Counted from the first letter of the stretch, positions 8,141-18,674 are shown. The stretch: 64,000 nt of DNA from Nocardia brevicatena NBRC 12119 (GCF_000308495.1 NZ_BAFU01000061.1:1-64000); one strand, 5' to 3'. A program made the numbers and translations. The notes: generated from the letters alone by a model not told the origin.

Positions 8141-10546
8141 TCAGGCCGCGGAGGTCACGCGGTAGACGTCGTACACGCCCTCGACATTGCGGACGACGTT
8201 CAGCAGATGCCCCAGATGTTTGGGATCGCCCATCTCGAAAGTGAACTTGCTGATCGCCACCCGATCGCCGTGTGTGGTCACCGAAGCCGAGAGGATGTTG
8301 ACCTTCTCGTCGGCCAGCACCTTGGTGACATCGGACAGCAGCCGGGTGCGGTCCAGGGCCTCGATCTGGATGGCGACCAGGAACACCGAGGACGGCGACG
8401 GCGCCCACTCCACCTCGATGATGCGCTCGGACTGCGCGCGCAGCGAATCGGCGTTGGTGCAGTCGACACGGTGCACGCTCACCGAACCACCGCGGGTGAC
8501 GAAGCCCATGATCTCGTCACCGGGAACGGGTGTACAGCATTTGGCCAGTTTGGCCACGGTGCCCGGGGCGCCGGGAATCAACACCCCGGCATCGCCGGTG
8601 ACCCGCTGCCGGGCCGGGGTCGTCGACGGGGTGGAGCGTTCGGCGAGTTCGTTCTCCACATCGCCGATACCGCCCAACTGGGCCATCAACCGCTGCACCA
8701 CATGGTGCGCGGACACCTGGTTCTCGCCCACGGCCGTGTAGAGCATGGAGATATCGCTGTAGTGCAGTTCGTGCGCGACGGCGGTCATGGCGTCGACGCT
8801 CATCAGCCGCTGCAGCGGCAGTCCGACCCGACGGACCTCCTTGTTGATCTGCTCCTTGCCGTTCTCCAGCGCCTCTTCGCGGCGTTCCTTGGCGAACCAC
8901 TGACGGATCTTGGCCTTGGCACGCGGGGAGACCACGAAGGTCTGCCAGTCGCGGCTGGGGCCGGCGTTCTGCGCCTTCGAGGTGAAGACCTCGACGACCT
9001 CACCGTTCTCCAACTGCCGTTCCAGCGCGACCAACCGGCCGTTCACCCGGGCGCCGATACAGCGGTGCCCGACCTCGGTGTGCACCGCGTAGGCGAAGTC
9101 GACGGGCGTGGACTTCTGCGGCAGCGTGATCACATCGCCCTTGGGGGTGAAGACGAAGATCTCCGGCGCCTTGAGGTCGAAGCGCAGCGACTCCAGGAAC
9201 TCGGCCGGATCGGCGGCCTCCCGCTGCCAGTCCAGCAGCTGGCGCATCCAGGCCATATCGTCGACCTCGGTGGTGTCACCGGAGTGTTTGCCGCGGGTCT
9301 CCTTGTAGCGCCAGTGCGCCGCGATACCGAACTCGGCGGTCCGGTGCATGTCATGGGTGCGGATCTGCACTTCCAGGGGTTTACCGTCGGGACCGACGAC
9401 GGTGGTGTGCAGCGACTGGTAGACACCGTAGCGGGGTTGGGCGATGTAGTCCTTGAAGCGGCCGGCCATCGGCTGCCACAACGAGTGCACCACGCCGACC
9501 GCGGCGTAGCAGTCGCGGACCTCCTCGCACAGAATGCGGATACCCACCAGATCGTGGATATCGTCGAAGTCCTTACCCTTGACGATCATCTTCTGGTAGA
9601 TCGACCAGTAGTGCTTGGGCCTACCCTCCACGATGGCATTGATCCGGGAGGCGGCGAGGGTGTTGACGATCTCGGCGCGCACCTTCGCCAGATAGGTGTC
9701 ACGGGAGGGTGCCCGATCGGCGACCAATCGCACGATCTCGTCGTACTTCTTGGGGTGCAGGATGGCGAAGGCCAGGTCCTCCAGCTCCCATTTGACGGTG
9801 GCCATACCCAGCCGGTGCGCCAACGGCGCGATCACCTCGAGGGTTTCGCGGGCCTTCTTCGCCTGCTTTTCCGGGGGCAGGAAGCGCATGGTGCGCATAT
9901 TGTGCAACCGGTCGGCCACCTTGATCACCAGGACACGCGGATCGCGGGCCATGGCGATGATCATCTTGCGAATGGTCTCCGCCTCGGCCGCCGCACCGAG
10001 ATTGACCTTGTCCAGTTTGGTGACACCGTCGACCAGGTGCGCGACCTCGGCGCCGAAGTCGGCGGTGAGCTGTTCCACCGAGTACCCGGTGTCCTCGACG
10101 GTGTCGTGCAGCAGGGCGGCGACCAGGGTGGTGGTGTCCATGCCCAGTTCGGCGAGGATATTGGCGACCGCCAGCGGATGGGTGATGTACGGGTCGCCCG
10201 ATTTGCGGAACTGGTGCTTGTGCCGTTCGTCGGCCACGTCGAAGGCGCGCTGCAGCAGGGTGAGGTTGGCCTTCGGATACAGTTCGCGGTGCACCGTGGC
10301 CAAGGGTTCCAGGACCGGCTTGACCGCCGCGATCCCGCGCTGACCGGTCATCCGCCGAGCCAGCCGGGCACGCACCCGCCGCGAGGCCGAGGTGGGCACC
10401 GCGGCCGTCCCGCCCTGTCGAGTCGGATCGGGGTTGGCACGCGGCCGGGGTGTGGGGGCCGCGCCGGGAGGAATGGTCGGGACACCGCCGGATCGCTGGG
10501 CGGACGTCGATTGCTCGACATTCGCTTCGCCCAGATGCTGAGCCAT
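8141..10546 (-). CDS. relA: Bifunctional (p)ppGpp synthetase/hydrolase Rel
   Basis: 801 residues from the ATG at 10546, which has GGAGAGG seven bases upstream; longer readings lack such a site. Makes and degrades the alarmone (p)ppGpp in the stringent response. Domains in order: HD hydrolase with the HDTVEDT motif (His147-Asp148), synthetase with [13 protein letters not shown] and the [10 protein letters not shown] region, TGS ([14 protein letters not shown]), a Cys-rich zinc-finger-like segment with [10 protein letters not shown], and a C-terminal ACT domain. Both catalytic halves look intact, so it should be bifunctional like the mycobacterial Rel. In M. tuberculosis apt is the immediate upstream neighbour; here an MmcQ-like gene and an ABC-F gene lie in between. 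Confidence 0.95.
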   Translation of the reverse strand: MAQHLGEANVEQSTSAQRSGGVPTIPPGAAPTPRPRANPDPTRQGGTAAVPTSASRRVRARLARRMTGQRGIAAVKPVLEPLATVHRELYPKANLTLLQRAFDVADERHKHQFRKSGDPYITHPLAVANILAELGMDTTTLVAALLHDTVEDTGYSVEQLTADFGAEVAHLVDGVTKLDKVNLGAAAEAETIRKMIIAMARDPRVLVIKVADRLHNMRTMRFLPPEKQAKKARETLEVIAPLAHRLGMATVKWELEDLAFAILHPKKYDEIVRLVADRAPSRDTYLAKVRAEIVNTLAASRINAIVEGRPKHYWSIYQKMIVKGKDFDDIHDLVGIRILCEEVRDCYAAVGVVHSLWQPMAGRFKDYIAQPRYGVYQSLHTTVVGPDGKPLEVQIRTHDMHRTAEFGIAAHWRYKETRGKHSGDTTEVDDMAWMRQLLDWQREAADPAEFLESLRFDLKAPEIFVFTPKGDVITLPQKSTPVDFAYAVHTEVGHRCIGARVNGRLVALERQLENGEVVEVFTSKAQNAGPSRDWQTFVVSPRAKAKIRQWFAKERREEALENGKEQINKEVRRVGLPLQRLMSVDAMTAVAHELHYSDISMLYTAVGENQVSAHHVVQRLMAQLGGIGDVENELAERSTPSTTPARQRVTGDAGVLIPGAPGTVAKLAKCCTPVPGDEIMGFVTRGGSVSVHRVDCTNADSLRAQSERIIEVEWAPSPSSVFLVAIQIEALDRTRLLSDVTKVLADEKVNILSASVTTHGDRVAISKFTFEMGDPKHLGHLLNVVRNVEGVYDVYRVTSAA

Positions 10547-10907
10547 GCCACCACCTCTCCACGCCGCGGTCCGGACCGGCTCCGAACCCGCAACTTCCTC
10601 CCGGAATACCAACTCTAGCTGCCACGCCGGTATCGCAAACCCCCTACCGATGCCGAACTCCCCCGTCACGGTAACTCGGCCCTTCGAAACAGCGGCCTTC
10701 AAGACAACACCTACGGCTCGCCGAACGTTCCCGGACGCCTCACATCGAAGGTACGCGAACGCCTGCTCGCCGTAGGGAAGGCCCGGCCGGCGGCCTCGAC
10801 GCGGCGTCGGCGGTTCGGACCGGTTCGTGAACCGCCCCTCGTCGATGGCCGCGCCCGTGTGAGCCGACCCACCTCGGCCTACCGCTCCCTACCCCTACCC
10901 TGCGACC
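10547..10907. other. Intergenic region between relA and the MmcQ-like gene
   Basis: About 360 bases separate two divergently transcribed genes, so both promoters should be here. I see no convincing tRNA, riboswitch or long inverted repeat, and no small open frame with a ribosome site. The ribosome site of relA (GGAGAGG) is at its left edge. Confidence 0.5.
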
Positions 10908-11273
10908 ATGGATCCGTTGGAGCGGCTGCGGGCCATCTGCCTCGAGCTACCCGAAGCGAGCGAACGCCTCAACCACGGTTCGCCCGCGTTCGCCGTACGG
11001 TCGAAATCGTTCACCGTGTTCCTCGCCGACGATCACCACGGGCCCGGACAGGCCATCTGGTGCCCGGCGCCCGACGGCGTCCAGGCCGAGGTGGTGGACG
11101 CCGAACCCGAACGGTTCTTCGTTCCCCCGTATGTGGGCCACGGCGGGTGGATCGGGGTGCGGCTCGATATCGATCCCGACTGGGACGAGATCCGCGAGAT
11201 CGTCCGCGACGCCTACCGGAAGGTGGCGCCGAAAAAACTTTCGGCGCCGTTGGATTCACCCGACGGGGCCTAA
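10908..11273 (+). CDS. MmcQ/YjbR family protein
   Basis: 121 residues, the usual length for this family of small CyaY-like-fold proteins, proposed to bind DNA or nucleotides. Visible family features are L-x-x-x-C-L-x-L-P-x-x-x-E near the N-terminus, the H-G-x-P-x-F block (NHGSPAFAV), YVGHGGWIGVRLD in the middle and the C-terminal Y-R-x-V-A-P-K-K-L. The physiological role is unknown for the family. It ends 15 bases from the convergent ABC-F gene. Confidence 0.8.
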   Translation: MDPLERLRAICLELPEASERLNHGSPAFAVRSKSFTVFLADDHHGPGQAIWCPAPDGVQAEVVDAEPERFFVPPYVGHGGWIGVRLDIDPDWDEIREIVRDAYRKVAPKKLSAPLDSPDGA

Positions 11274-11288
11274 CCCGCCGAATCGGGG

Positions 11289-12926
11289 TCACCCGGCCCG
11301 GTCCGTGGGTTTGTCGGACTCCGTATCGCCGGCCGGCGGCATGGCGGACTCGTCCGTCAACCCTTCGGCTGTGAGTGCGAGTCGCCGGGTCGCACCGATC
11401 TCGTCCAGGAACCGCGGGTCGTGGCTCACTACGATCAGGGCACCCTGGAACACCGCCAATGCCTGGGCGAGGTGATCGAGGCTCGGCAGATCGAGGTTGT
11501 TGGTGGGCTCGTCGAGCAGCAGCAGTCGCGGCGCGGGCTCCGCGAGCAGCAACATCGCCAGGGCGGCGCGCAATCGCTCCCCACCGGACAGGGCCGAGGC
11601 CGGAATATCGGCCTCGGCGCCGCGGAACAGGAAGCGGGCCAACCGGGCGCGGATACGTTCGGCATCGGCGTGTGGGGCCGCGGCCGCCACATTCTCGAAA
11701 ACCGAGAGCCGTTCGTCGAAGATGTCCAGCCGTTGCGGGAGCATTCGCCAGGGCACCTTGGGTGGTTCGGCAGCGATCCGGCGCAGCAGCGTCGTCTTAC
11801 CCGCGCCGTTGCGGCCGGTGATCGCCAGGCGTTCGGGTCCGGACACCCCGAGGGTGACGACCGGGCCGTTGGCCAACCGCACCTCATCGAGCGCGATCAC
11901 CTCCTGTCCCGGGTACAGCCGGGTGTCCGGAAGGTCGACGCGGATCTCCCGCTCGTCGCGCAGCAGTTCCTCGGCCTGCTGCAACTGGTCCTTGGCGGCA
12001 TCCAGTTTCTCGATGTGGTTGTTGCGCAGTTTCCCGGCGGCGACCTGCGCCTGGCGTTTGCGCATCCCCATGACGATCTTCGGCTCGCGTTTGTTTTCGT
12101 ACATCTTGCGGCCGTAGCGCTGCCGGCGGTCCAGTTTGATCCGGGCCTCCACCAGCTCCTTCGCCTGTGTGCGGACATCGCTGCGGGCATCGCGGATCGC
12201 GGCCCGGGCGGCCTGCTGTTCGGTATCGACGATGCGTTCGTATTCGCTGTAGTTGCCGCCGAACAACCGCAGCTCACCCGCCCGCAATTCGGCGGTGGTC
12301 GCCATGCGTTCCAGCAGCTCTCGATCATGGCTGACCACCAGCACGGTGCCGGAGAACTGCGCGACGACCTCGTACAGCCTTCCCCGCGCAGCCTGGTCGA
12401 GGTTGTTGGTGGGCTCGTCCAGCAACAGCACATCGGGTTCGCGCAGCAGTTCGGCGACCAGCCCGAGCAACACGGTTTCCCCACCGGACAGGGTTTCCAG
12501 CCGCCGGTCGAGTCGGTCCACCGAATCCGCCGGATAGTCGAGACCGAGCCGGCCGAGCAGCGCGATGGCGCGTTCCTCGACGTCCCACTGCCCCCCGACG
12601 GTCTCGAAGTCGGCCTCGGTGCCGGTCCCGGATTCGATCCGGTGCAGCGCCCGCCGCGCCTCGGCGATCCCGAGGACGGCGTCGACTCGCTCTCCCACCG
12701 CGAGACCGAGGTCCTGCCGCAGGTATCCGAGCAGGCCGCCGACCGTGATCGAACCGCGCGCGGGGGTCAGCTCACCGGCCATCAGCCGGAGCAGGGTGGA
12801 TTTGCCGGCCCCGTTGCTCCCGACGAGCCCCACATGTCCGGGGCCGATGACGGCGTCGAGTCCTTCGAACACCGATGTGCCGTCGGGCCAGGAGAAAGAG
12901 AGATCGGAAAGAGCGATATTGGCCAT
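11289..12926 (-). CDS. ABC-F family ATPase (ribosome-associated)
   Basis: 545 residues with two complete ABC cassettes and no membrane segments, the hallmark of ABC-F proteins. These act on ribosomes as translation factors or antibiotic-protection proteins. First cassette: GSNGAGKST (about residue 36), LSGGE and LLLDEPTNNLD. Second cassette: GRNGAGKTT, LSGGERLRAAL and LLLDEPTNNLD. A charged linker between them (DARSDVRTQAKELVEARIKLDRR onward) forms the domain that enters the E-site. Whether it is housekeeping or a resistance determinant cannot be told from sequence alone. It is inserted between relA and apt, which adjoin in M. tuberculosis. Confidence 0.9.
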   Translation of the reverse strand: MANIALSDLSFSWPDGTSVFEGLDAVIGPGHVGLVGSNGAGKSTLLRLMAGELTPARGSITVGGLLGYLRQDLGLAVGERVDAVLGIAEARRALHRIESGTGTEADFETVGGQWDVEERAIALLGRLGLDYPADSVDRLDRRLETLSGGETVLLGLVAELLREPDVLLLDEPTNNLDQAARGRLYEVVAQFSGTVLVVSHDRELLERMATTAELRAGELRLFGGNYSEYERIVDTEQQAARAAIRDARSDVRTQAKELVEARIKLDRRQRYGRKMYENKREPKIVMGMRKRQAQVAAGKLRNNHIEKLDAAKDQLQQAEELLRDEREIRVDLPDTRLYPGQEVIALDEVRLANGPVVTLGVSGPERLAITGRNGAGKTTLLRRIAAEPPKVPWRMLPQRLDIFDERLSVFENVAAAAPHADAERIRARLARFLFRGAEADIPASALSGGERLRAALAMLLLAEPAPRLLLLDEPTNNLDLPSLDHLAQALAVFQGALIVVSHDPRFLDEIGATRRLALTAEGLTDESAMPPAGDTESDKPTDRAG

Positions 12927-13097
12927 TGCCGCCCCACAGAGGTTTCGAACCGAACGCGGCGCGCGGTGTGCGGGCCGCCCGAACGACTACCTCATGAGAG
13001 CAACGGCGAACTCCGATCAGCGGGGACAGAACTCGACCAGGTTAACCACACCGGTCACGCCGCGCCAGTGGTTTTCCCCACCGGCGTATGCTCCGGG

Positions 13098-13670
13098 TCA
13101 CACGGTGACGATGGAGGTGAGCGGATAGTCGCCCTGACGGGCGCGTCCGCCCAGGAACCCGAGTTCCAGAACGACCGCCGCGGCGACGACACGGGCACCG
13201 GCGGATGTGAAGAGGTCCGCGGCCGCGGCGAGGGTGCCGCCCGTGGCGAGCACGTCGTCGAGCAGCAGAACGCGGCGGCCCGTCAGATCCACGCCCTCAC
13301 CCGGAATCTCCAGGGCGGCGGAACCGTATTCGAGCTCGTATTCCCGCGTGACGACCGGCGGCGGCAGCTTGCCACGCTTGCGAACGGCCAGTACCCCGGT
13401 GCCCAGCGCGGTGGCCACGCCGGCGCCGAGGATGAAACCACGGGCATCGATACCGGCGACCAGGTCCACATCGGGGACGAGGGCCGCCAGACAATCGATA
13501 ACGGTGCGGAACCCCTCGGGGTCGGCGAAAACGGGAGTGAGATCGGCGAATCGGATACCGGGCGAAGGGAAGTCGTCAACCCAGCGGGTGTGGCGCCGGA
13601 CCAGTTCGGCTGCCTTGGCCGTCCGTTCGGCGACCGTGCTGTCGGACTCGATCGCCGCATGCTTGCTCAT
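13098..13670 (-). CDS. apt: Adenine phosphoribosyltransferase
   Basis: 190 residues from the ATG at 13670, with GGAG eight bases upstream. Converts adenine and PRPP to AMP in purine salvage. The PRPP-binding motif is VLLLDDVLATGGT, and the family blocks D-F-P-x-P-G-I-x-F-x-D-L-T-P and G-I-D-A-R-G-F-I-L-G are present. The KRGKLP segment matches the hood/flexible loop. It follows the peptide-binding lipoprotein gene as in M. tuberculosis (Rv2584c after Rv2585c), with a 36-base gap, so the two are likely co-transcribed. Confidence 0.93.
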   Translation of the reverse strand: MSKHAAIESDSTVAERTAKAAELVRRHTRWVDDFPSPGIRFADLTPVFADPEGFRTVIDCLAALVPDVDLVAGIDARGFILGAGVATALGTGVLAVRKRGKLPPPVVTREYELEYGSAALEIPGEGVDLTGRRVLLLDDVLATGGTLAAAADLFTSAGARVVAAAVVLELGFLGGRARQGDYPLTSIVTV

Positions 13671-13706
13671 CGACACCACTCCATTCTCCACAACCCACAA
13701 CACCAC

Positions 13707-15419
13707 TCATCGCTGGAGCACCCACCGGTCCATATTCCATCCGGTCCCTGCCCGGGTGGGTCCTGCGATGCCGTTCTGCAAACCGCCGCCGAAGGCGATG
13801 GTGCGCGGGGTGGCGAACAACGGAATGCTCGGCAATTCCGCCCACAAGAGATTCTCCGCTTCGGCGAGCAGACCCAGCTGCAGCCCCGAATCATCATCGG
13901 CGGCAAGCTGTTCCGTTATCGCATCGTAGCGGCCGTTACGGAAGTGACCGAAATTCAGTCCGCTACCGGTCCGCAACGCACCGGTCGCGGTTACCCCGGT
14001 CAGCGAACCGGCCGGGCCGGGCGCGGCCGCAGGGCCGCCGAGCACGGCGTCCACTCGGTCCTCTGCGAGCCGATCGGGGGTGAAATCGGGAGTACCGGCG
14101 TCCTCCACCGTGATACCCGCGGGTTTGCAGGCCTCCGCGATCAACTCCACCGTGCGGGCACGCCGCGCATCCGGGGCCAGATAGCCGATTCGCACGGTGG
14201 GATCGTCCACACCGGAGGCGGCCAGGGCGGCGGAGGCGCCCTTCACATCAGCGCCGTCGAACGATTCACCCGCTTTGGCGACCGCCGGGTAGAAGATCGA
14301 ATCCTGCTGCACGATATGGGTATTCAGCAGCGCGGAACCGGGACCGGCATCCGGGGCGTCCGCGATCCGGCCGAGTTCGTCGAACAGCGCCTGGCGCGGC
14401 ACACACAATGCCAACGCCCGCCGGACATCGCTGGAGCGGAAGACGCCGTCGGTGCTCAGGATCAGTTGTTCGGCACCCCGGCTCGCCACCGGGTGCACCT
14501 CGAACCCGTCCAGGCTCGAATCCGGAATCGACCCCGCGCCGATATCGACCACGGCCACCGAACCGTCGGAGATCTTGGTGGCGAGATCGGCCGGTTTCGG
14601 CCAGATCACGATCCGCCCGGTCGCGGGGCGATCCCCCCACCACTGCTCATTGGCGACCAGGACCAGGCCGTCCTCGGCGGTGAACGATTCGATCCGGTAC
14701 GGTCCGGAGGACGGAAAACGGGTCAGGTCGAGTTCGCCGGGTGTCATATTCCAACCGGTGTTCCAGAAATCGGCCAGTTTGCCCAGCGCCGCCATATCAC
14801 CGGACTGGACCGCGGACACCACGTCCGGCACCCCTGCCGCCTGCGCGGCCACGTGCGCGGGCATCAGCTCGCCCGCGGCGAACAGGGTGCGCCAGGGCAG
14901 ATAGCGCCGATCCGGACGGAACACCACGGTCGCGTCCTTGGACCCCGGTTGGCATTCCACTCGTTCGATGGCCGAATAGCCGGCCGTGCTCGCGGTGTCG
15001 AACAACGGAACCTGGCCGCCGGGCCCGGGTCTGGTGAACCGTCCGCTGCGCGCGGCCCAGGTGAGCACCAGATCGTCGCAGGAGGTGGGCACCCCGTCGG
15101 AGTAGACGCCGTCGGGGTTGAGCCGATACTGGATGGTCTGGGCTTCGCCGGGCACTTCCTTGGCGGTTCCCGCGTCCGTATCGGCGACCTGCTGCCCGTC
15201 CGGGCCGGTGTAGAAGAAGCCGGTCAGCACCCGACCGAACACGGCCGCCGTCCCGCCTGCCGCGCCGCGCGTACTGCCGGCGTTGTAGCTGGTGACCGCG
15301 GCGTCGACGGCGTAACCGATCGACGGCACCTGGTCCTTGCCGGAACAGCCGGCCGCGAGACCGGCGCTCACCACGGCGGCGGCCAGTGTCGCGATCACCC
15401 GGCGCACGGACTGTCGCAT
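13707..15419 (-). CDS. Oligopeptide ABC transporter-type substrate-binding lipoprotein (Rv2585c-like)
   Basis: 570 residues from the ATG at 15419, which has GAGGGGG seven bases upstream. A signal sequence ends in the lipobox L-A-A-G-C, so the protein is anchored outside the membrane. The body matches family 5 solute-binding proteins (Y-R-L-N-P-D-G-V-Y-S-D-G-V-P and the G-P-Y-R-I-E-S-F region) that bind peptides or other small ligands. No permease or ATPase genes are nearby, so it may pair with a distant transporter. Position between secF and apt matches Rv2585c. Confidence 0.85.
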   Translation of the reverse strand: MRQSVRRVIATLAAAVVSAGLAAGCSGKDQVPSIGYAVDAAVTSYNAGSTRGAAGGTAAVFGRVLTGFFYTGPDGQQVADTDAGTAKEVPGEAQTIQYRLNPDGVYSDGVPTSCDDLVLTWAARSGRFTRPGPGGQVPLFDTASTAGYSAIERVECQPGSKDATVVFRPDRRYLPWRTLFAAGELMPAHVAAQAAGVPDVVSAVQSGDMAALGKLADFWNTGWNMTPGELDLTRFPSSGPYRIESFTAEDGLVLVANEQWWGDRPATGRIVIWPKPADLATKISDGSVAVVDIGAGSIPDSSLDGFEVHPVASRGAEQLILSTDGVFRSSDVRRALALCVPRQALFDELGRIADAPDAGPGSALLNTHIVQQDSIFYPAVAKAGESFDGADVKGASAALAASGVDDPTVRIGYLAPDARRARTVELIAEACKPAGITVEDAGTPDFTPDRLAEDRVDAVLGGPAAAPGPAGSLTGVTATGALRTGSGLNFGHFRNGRYDAITEQLAADDDSGLQLGLLAEAENLLWAELPSIPLFATPRTIAFGGGLQNGIAGPTRAGTGWNMDRWVLQR

Positions 15420-15438
15420 CGACGAACCCCCTCGCTGG

Positions 15439-16653
15439 TCAGTACGGCTTCTTCTGCCGTTTCCCACTCGGTCTGGCACCGGGATGGGGACCGGGTTGCG
15501 CGGCCCGCCGCGGCGCGTCAGGGTGCGGTCCACCGGCGACCGGCCGTCGTTCGCCGCGGGGGCCGGGTCGGCCGGCCGGCGTGCCGGCGCGGTCGGCGCC
15601 ACCGGCTCGTTTCGCCATAACCTTCTTGGTGTGCGCGGCGGTCGGACCCCAGCGCTCCTTCAGCGACACCAGTACCGGCGTGGCGAAGAAGATCGACGAG
15701 TAGGCGCCGACCACCAGACCCACCAACTGGATCAGCGCCAGATCCTGCAGGGTGCCGACACCGAGCATCCACACCGCGATCACCATGAGCCCGATGATCG
15801 GCAGCGCACCGATGACCGCGGTGTTGATCGACCGCATCAGCGTCTGGTTGACCGCCAGATTGGCCTGTTCGGCATAGGTACGCCGGTTGAGATGCAGGAT
15901 ACCGCGGGTATTCTCCTCGATCTTGTCGAAGACGACCACCGAGTCGTACAGCGAGAAGCCCAGAATGGTCAGCATGCCGATCACGGTCGCCGGCGTGACC
16001 TCGAAGCCGACGAGCGCGTACACACCCGCCGTGACCAGCATGTCGAATCCGAGGGCGGCGAGGGCGGCGAGGGCCATATCGCGTTCGTAGCGAATGGTGA
16101 TGTACACGGTGACCAGCGCCAGGAACACCACCAGCGCGATCAGCGCCTGCCGGGTGATCTGACCGCCCCAGGTCTCGCTGACATCGGAGACACTGATCGC
16201 GTTACGACTCGGATTGCCGGCGTCGTCGGTGGGGTGGAACCGGTCGAACAGCGCGGCCTGCAGGGCGCTGGCCTGGTCCGATTCCAGAGCGGCCGACCGG
16301 ATGAGGACGGTCTTCGCGTCGCCGCTTCCCACGGTCTGCACCGACTCGGGCTCGCCGCCGACGACCTCGTGATACACCTGCTCGACCGCGGCGGTATCCG
16401 CCGAGCCGGCCGGGAACTGGATTCGCGTGCCGCCGACGAAATCGATCCCGAGGGTGAATCCGCGCAGCAGGATCCCGGCCAGGCAGACGAGCACGATCAC
16501 CGCGGTGATCGCGTACCACATCCGGCGTTTGCCGACGACGTCGATGACACCGGTCCCGGTGTAGAGGCGGTTCATCCAACCGTGCCGCGGCAGGGTCGAA
16601 CCGTCGTCCTGGGGAGCCTGGTGCTCCATCGCGTGCGTTACGGGGCTGTTCAT
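15439..16653 (-). CDS. secF: Protein translocase subunit SecF
   Basis: 404 residues from the ATG at 16653; a GTG three codons earlier overlaps the secD stop. Together with SecD it uses the proton-motive force to pull exported proteins through SecYEG. The N-terminal helix is followed by GIDFVGGTRIQF, the outer domain, then five helices with the conserved DSVVVFDKIEEN motif. The C-terminal tail is Arg/Pro-rich. It directly follows secD, and secF-secD-yajC is one transcription unit. Confidence 0.95.
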   Translation of the reverse strand: MNSPVTHAMEHQAPQDDGSTLPRHGWMNRLYTGTGVIDVVGKRRMWYAITAVIVLVCLAGILLRGFTLGIDFVGGTRIQFPAGSADTAAVEQVYHEVVGGEPESVQTVGSGDAKTVLIRSAALESDQASALQAALFDRFHPTDDAGNPSRNAISVSDVSETWGGQITRQALIALVVFLALVTVYITIRYERDMALAALAALGFDMLVTAGVYALVGFEVTPATVIGMLTILGFSLYDSVVVFDKIEENTRGILHLNRRTYAEQANLAVNQTLMRSINTAVIGALPIIGLMVIAVWMLGVGTLQDLALIQLVGLVVGAYSSIFFATPVLVSLKERWGPTAAHTKKVMAKRAGGADRAGTPAGRPGPRGERRPVAGGPHPDAPRRAAQPGPHPGARPSGKRQKKPY

Positions 16654-16658
16654 CGTCC

Positions 16659-18500
16659 TCACGCCTTCCCGACCGCGGCCTCGGCCGCCTTGCGCTCACG
16701 AGCCAACTGCTGGATCGCGCCGAGCCCGTTCACCGACGGTTTCGCCCAGAAGGGGGAACGGGCGGCCAGTTGCACCAGCGGGGCCGTCACCAGGAACACC
16801 ACCACCACGTCGAGGATGGTGGTGAGTCCGAGGGTGAAGGCGAAACCACGCACCTGCCCGACAGCCAGTACGTACAGTACGGCCGCGGCGATGAAACTCA
16901 CCGCATTACCCGACAGGATGGTGCGGCGTGCCCGCGCCCAACCGCGGGGTACCGCCGAGCGGAAGCTGCGTCCTTCGCGCATTTCGTCCTTGATACGTTC
17001 GAAGAACACCACGAACGAGTCGGCGGTCATACCGATACCGATGATGAGACCGGCGATACCGGCCAGATCCAGGGTGAACCCGATCCAGCGGCCGAGCAGC
17101 ACCATGATCCCGTAGACCGCGAGCCCGGAGCCGACCAGCGACAGCGCGGTGAGGAAGCCGAGCATCCGGTAGTAGACCAGGCAGTACAACAGCACCACGG
17201 CCAGGCCGACGGCGCCGGCGATCAGACCGGCCTTCAGCGACGACAGGCCGAGCGTCGCCGAGACGGTTTCGGCCTCGGAGGTCTGGAACGACAGCGGCAG
17301 CGAACCGTATTTGAGGGTATTGGCCAGTTCCTTGGCACTGGTGGCGGTGAAGTTGCCGGAGATCTGGGTGCGGCCGCCCTGCTGCGGGCCCTGCTGCACG
17401 ACCGGCGCGCTCACCACTTCCGAGTCGAGCACGAAGGCGACCCGCTTGTAGAGGTATTCGCCGGTGAGTGTGGCCCAGGCGTCACTGCCGCTGCCCTTGA
17501 ACTCCAGGTTGACCTCGTGTCGTGCCTGCTGGGTGTTCAGCCCCGAGGTGGCGTCGGCGATCTCCTGGCCGTCGATACGGCTCTTGTCGAGCAGGAACAC
17601 CTCGGTGCCGTCGGTGGAGCAGGTGACCAACGGCAGGTTCGGATCGTCGTTGCCCGCCAGCGGGTCGGGGGCGGTGCAGTCCATGGCGGCCATCGCGGCC
17701 TGCTGGATGGTCGGATCGGCGCTCTGCCGGACGGCCTTGGCCTCCGCGATATCGCGTTGTACCCGCTGCTGCGGACTCAGCGACGTGTCGTCGGGTTGCT
17801 CGGCCGGAGCGGGAGTCGGCGGCGCCGACGGCTCGGGCGACGGGGTGGTGGGAGCCTGCGCCGGGAACACCCGCTGCTGCGGGGCGGAACCCTGCGTCTC
17901 CGGCTCGGCCGCCGGGGCATCGGCCGCGGATCCGCTGGTGCCCTCGGTGCCGGTGCCTTCGGTGGATCCGGCGCCGTTCTCCGCGGAGCCGCTGTCGCCG
18001 ACCGTTCCGGGCATCCCCTCGCCCGCAGCGGAATCACCCTCGGCGGGGGCGGGAGCCTGCGGGGCCTCCGGCGCGGATGGAGCCGTCGGAGTCCCACCGG
18101 GGGCCGGCACTGCCTGGCCGGGGGCCCTGGCGTCCAGGACCGGGCGGATGTACAGCTTGGCGGTGGTGGCCAGGGTGCGCGCCTGCTGGCTGTCGTCACC
18201 GGGCACGGTGATCACCAGGTTGTCTCCGTCGATGATGACCTCGGAGCCGCCCACACCGAGCCCGTTCACCCGGTTCTCGATGATCTCCTGCGCCTTCCGC
18301 AGGCTGTCCTGGCTCGGCCGATTCCCGTCCGGGGTGCGGGCGGTCAGGGTGACGCGGGTGCCGCCCTGCAGGTCGATACCGAGTTTGGGCGTCGGGGATT
18401 TGTCACCGGTGAAGAACACCAGTGCATAGATCGCGGCCACCAGCACGCCGAACAGAGCGAGCCAGCGGAGGTGGTGCGCCGATCCCTGGGACGGTGGCAC
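16659..18500 (-). CDS. secD: Protein translocase subunit SecD with low-complexity insert
   Basis: 613 residues; GTG start with AGGAG ten bases upstream. Visible features: first helix (about 11-30), [12 protein letters not shown], the outer domain, then five helices with [20 protein letters not shown]. About 120 residues rich in Pro, Ala, Gly, Ser and Thr are inserted in the outer domain (about 128-248), a stretch that grows and shrinks in actinobacterial SecD. The following block [14 protein letters not shown] is ordinary. Co-transcribed with yajC upstream and secF downstream. Confidence 0.95.
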   Translation of the reverse strand: MPPSQGSAHHLRWLALFGVLVAAIYALVFFTGDKSPTPKLGIDLQGGTRVTLTARTPDGNRPSQDSLRKAQEIIENRVNGLGVGGSEVIIDGDNLVITVPGDDSQQARTLATTAKLYIRPVLDARAPGQAVPAPGGTPTAPSAPEAPQAPAPAEGDSAAGEGMPGTVGDSGSAENGAGSTEGTGTEGTSGSAADAPAAEPETQGSAPQQRVFPAQAPTTPSPEPSAPPTPAPAEQPDDTSLSPQQRVQRDIAEAKAVRQSADPTIQQAAMAAMDCTAPDPLAGNDDPNLPLVTCSTDGTEVFLLDKSRIDGQEIADATSGLNTQQARHEVNLEFKGSGSDAWATLTGEYLYKRVAFVLDSEVVSAPVVQQGPQQGGRTQISGNFTATSAKELANTLKYGSLPLSFQTSEAETVSATLGLSSLKAGLIAGAVGLAVVLLYCLVYYRMLGFLTALSLVGSGLAVYGIMVLLGRWIGFTLDLAGIAGLIIGIGMTADSFVVFFERIKDEMREGRSFRSAVPRGWARARRTILSGNAVSFIAAAVLYVLAVGQVRGFAFTLGLTTILDVVVVFLVTAPLVQLAARSPFWAKPSVNGLGAIQQLARERKAAEAAVGKA

Positions 18501-18592
18501 GGGTCGTCATCTCCTAGGCGGAAGTCGGGTGGAACAGTCGGGGTACGCGCCGACCCTCACCGGACACCGACGGTATCCGGAAGGTGAACTGC

Positions 18593-18659
18593 GCGCGTGG
18601 GCGGTCGGCGCCCGGAGGCGGCAGCGCGGGGTAACCGCGCAGGGCGCCCGCCCATGCGC
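18593..18659 (-). repeat. Nested hairpin between yajC and secD
   Basis: Three nested inverted repeats fold into one long stem. The outer arms are 18593-18604 and 18648-18659 (12 pairs, one G-U). The middle arms are GGCGCCC at 18607-18613 and GGGCGCC at 18642-18648, sharing one base with the outer arm. The inner hairpin is GCGCGG/CCGCGC at 18624-18629 and 18635-18640. There is no T-run on the transcribed strand, so it is not a standard terminator. It could slow readthrough or protect the yajC transcript end, giving different levels of YajC and SecDF. Confidence 0.6.
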
Positions 18660-18674
18660 CGAACAACACCGGAC

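Noticed and set aside
8042-10618. 858-codon open frame on the plus strand
   Set aside because: It is antisense to relA; the protein is His/Asp/Gly-rich without domains, as expected from the opposite strand of high-GC coding DNA.
11421-15620. 1399-codon open frame on the plus strand
   Set aside because: It runs antisense through the ABC-F, apt and lipoprotein genes and has no recognisable domain.
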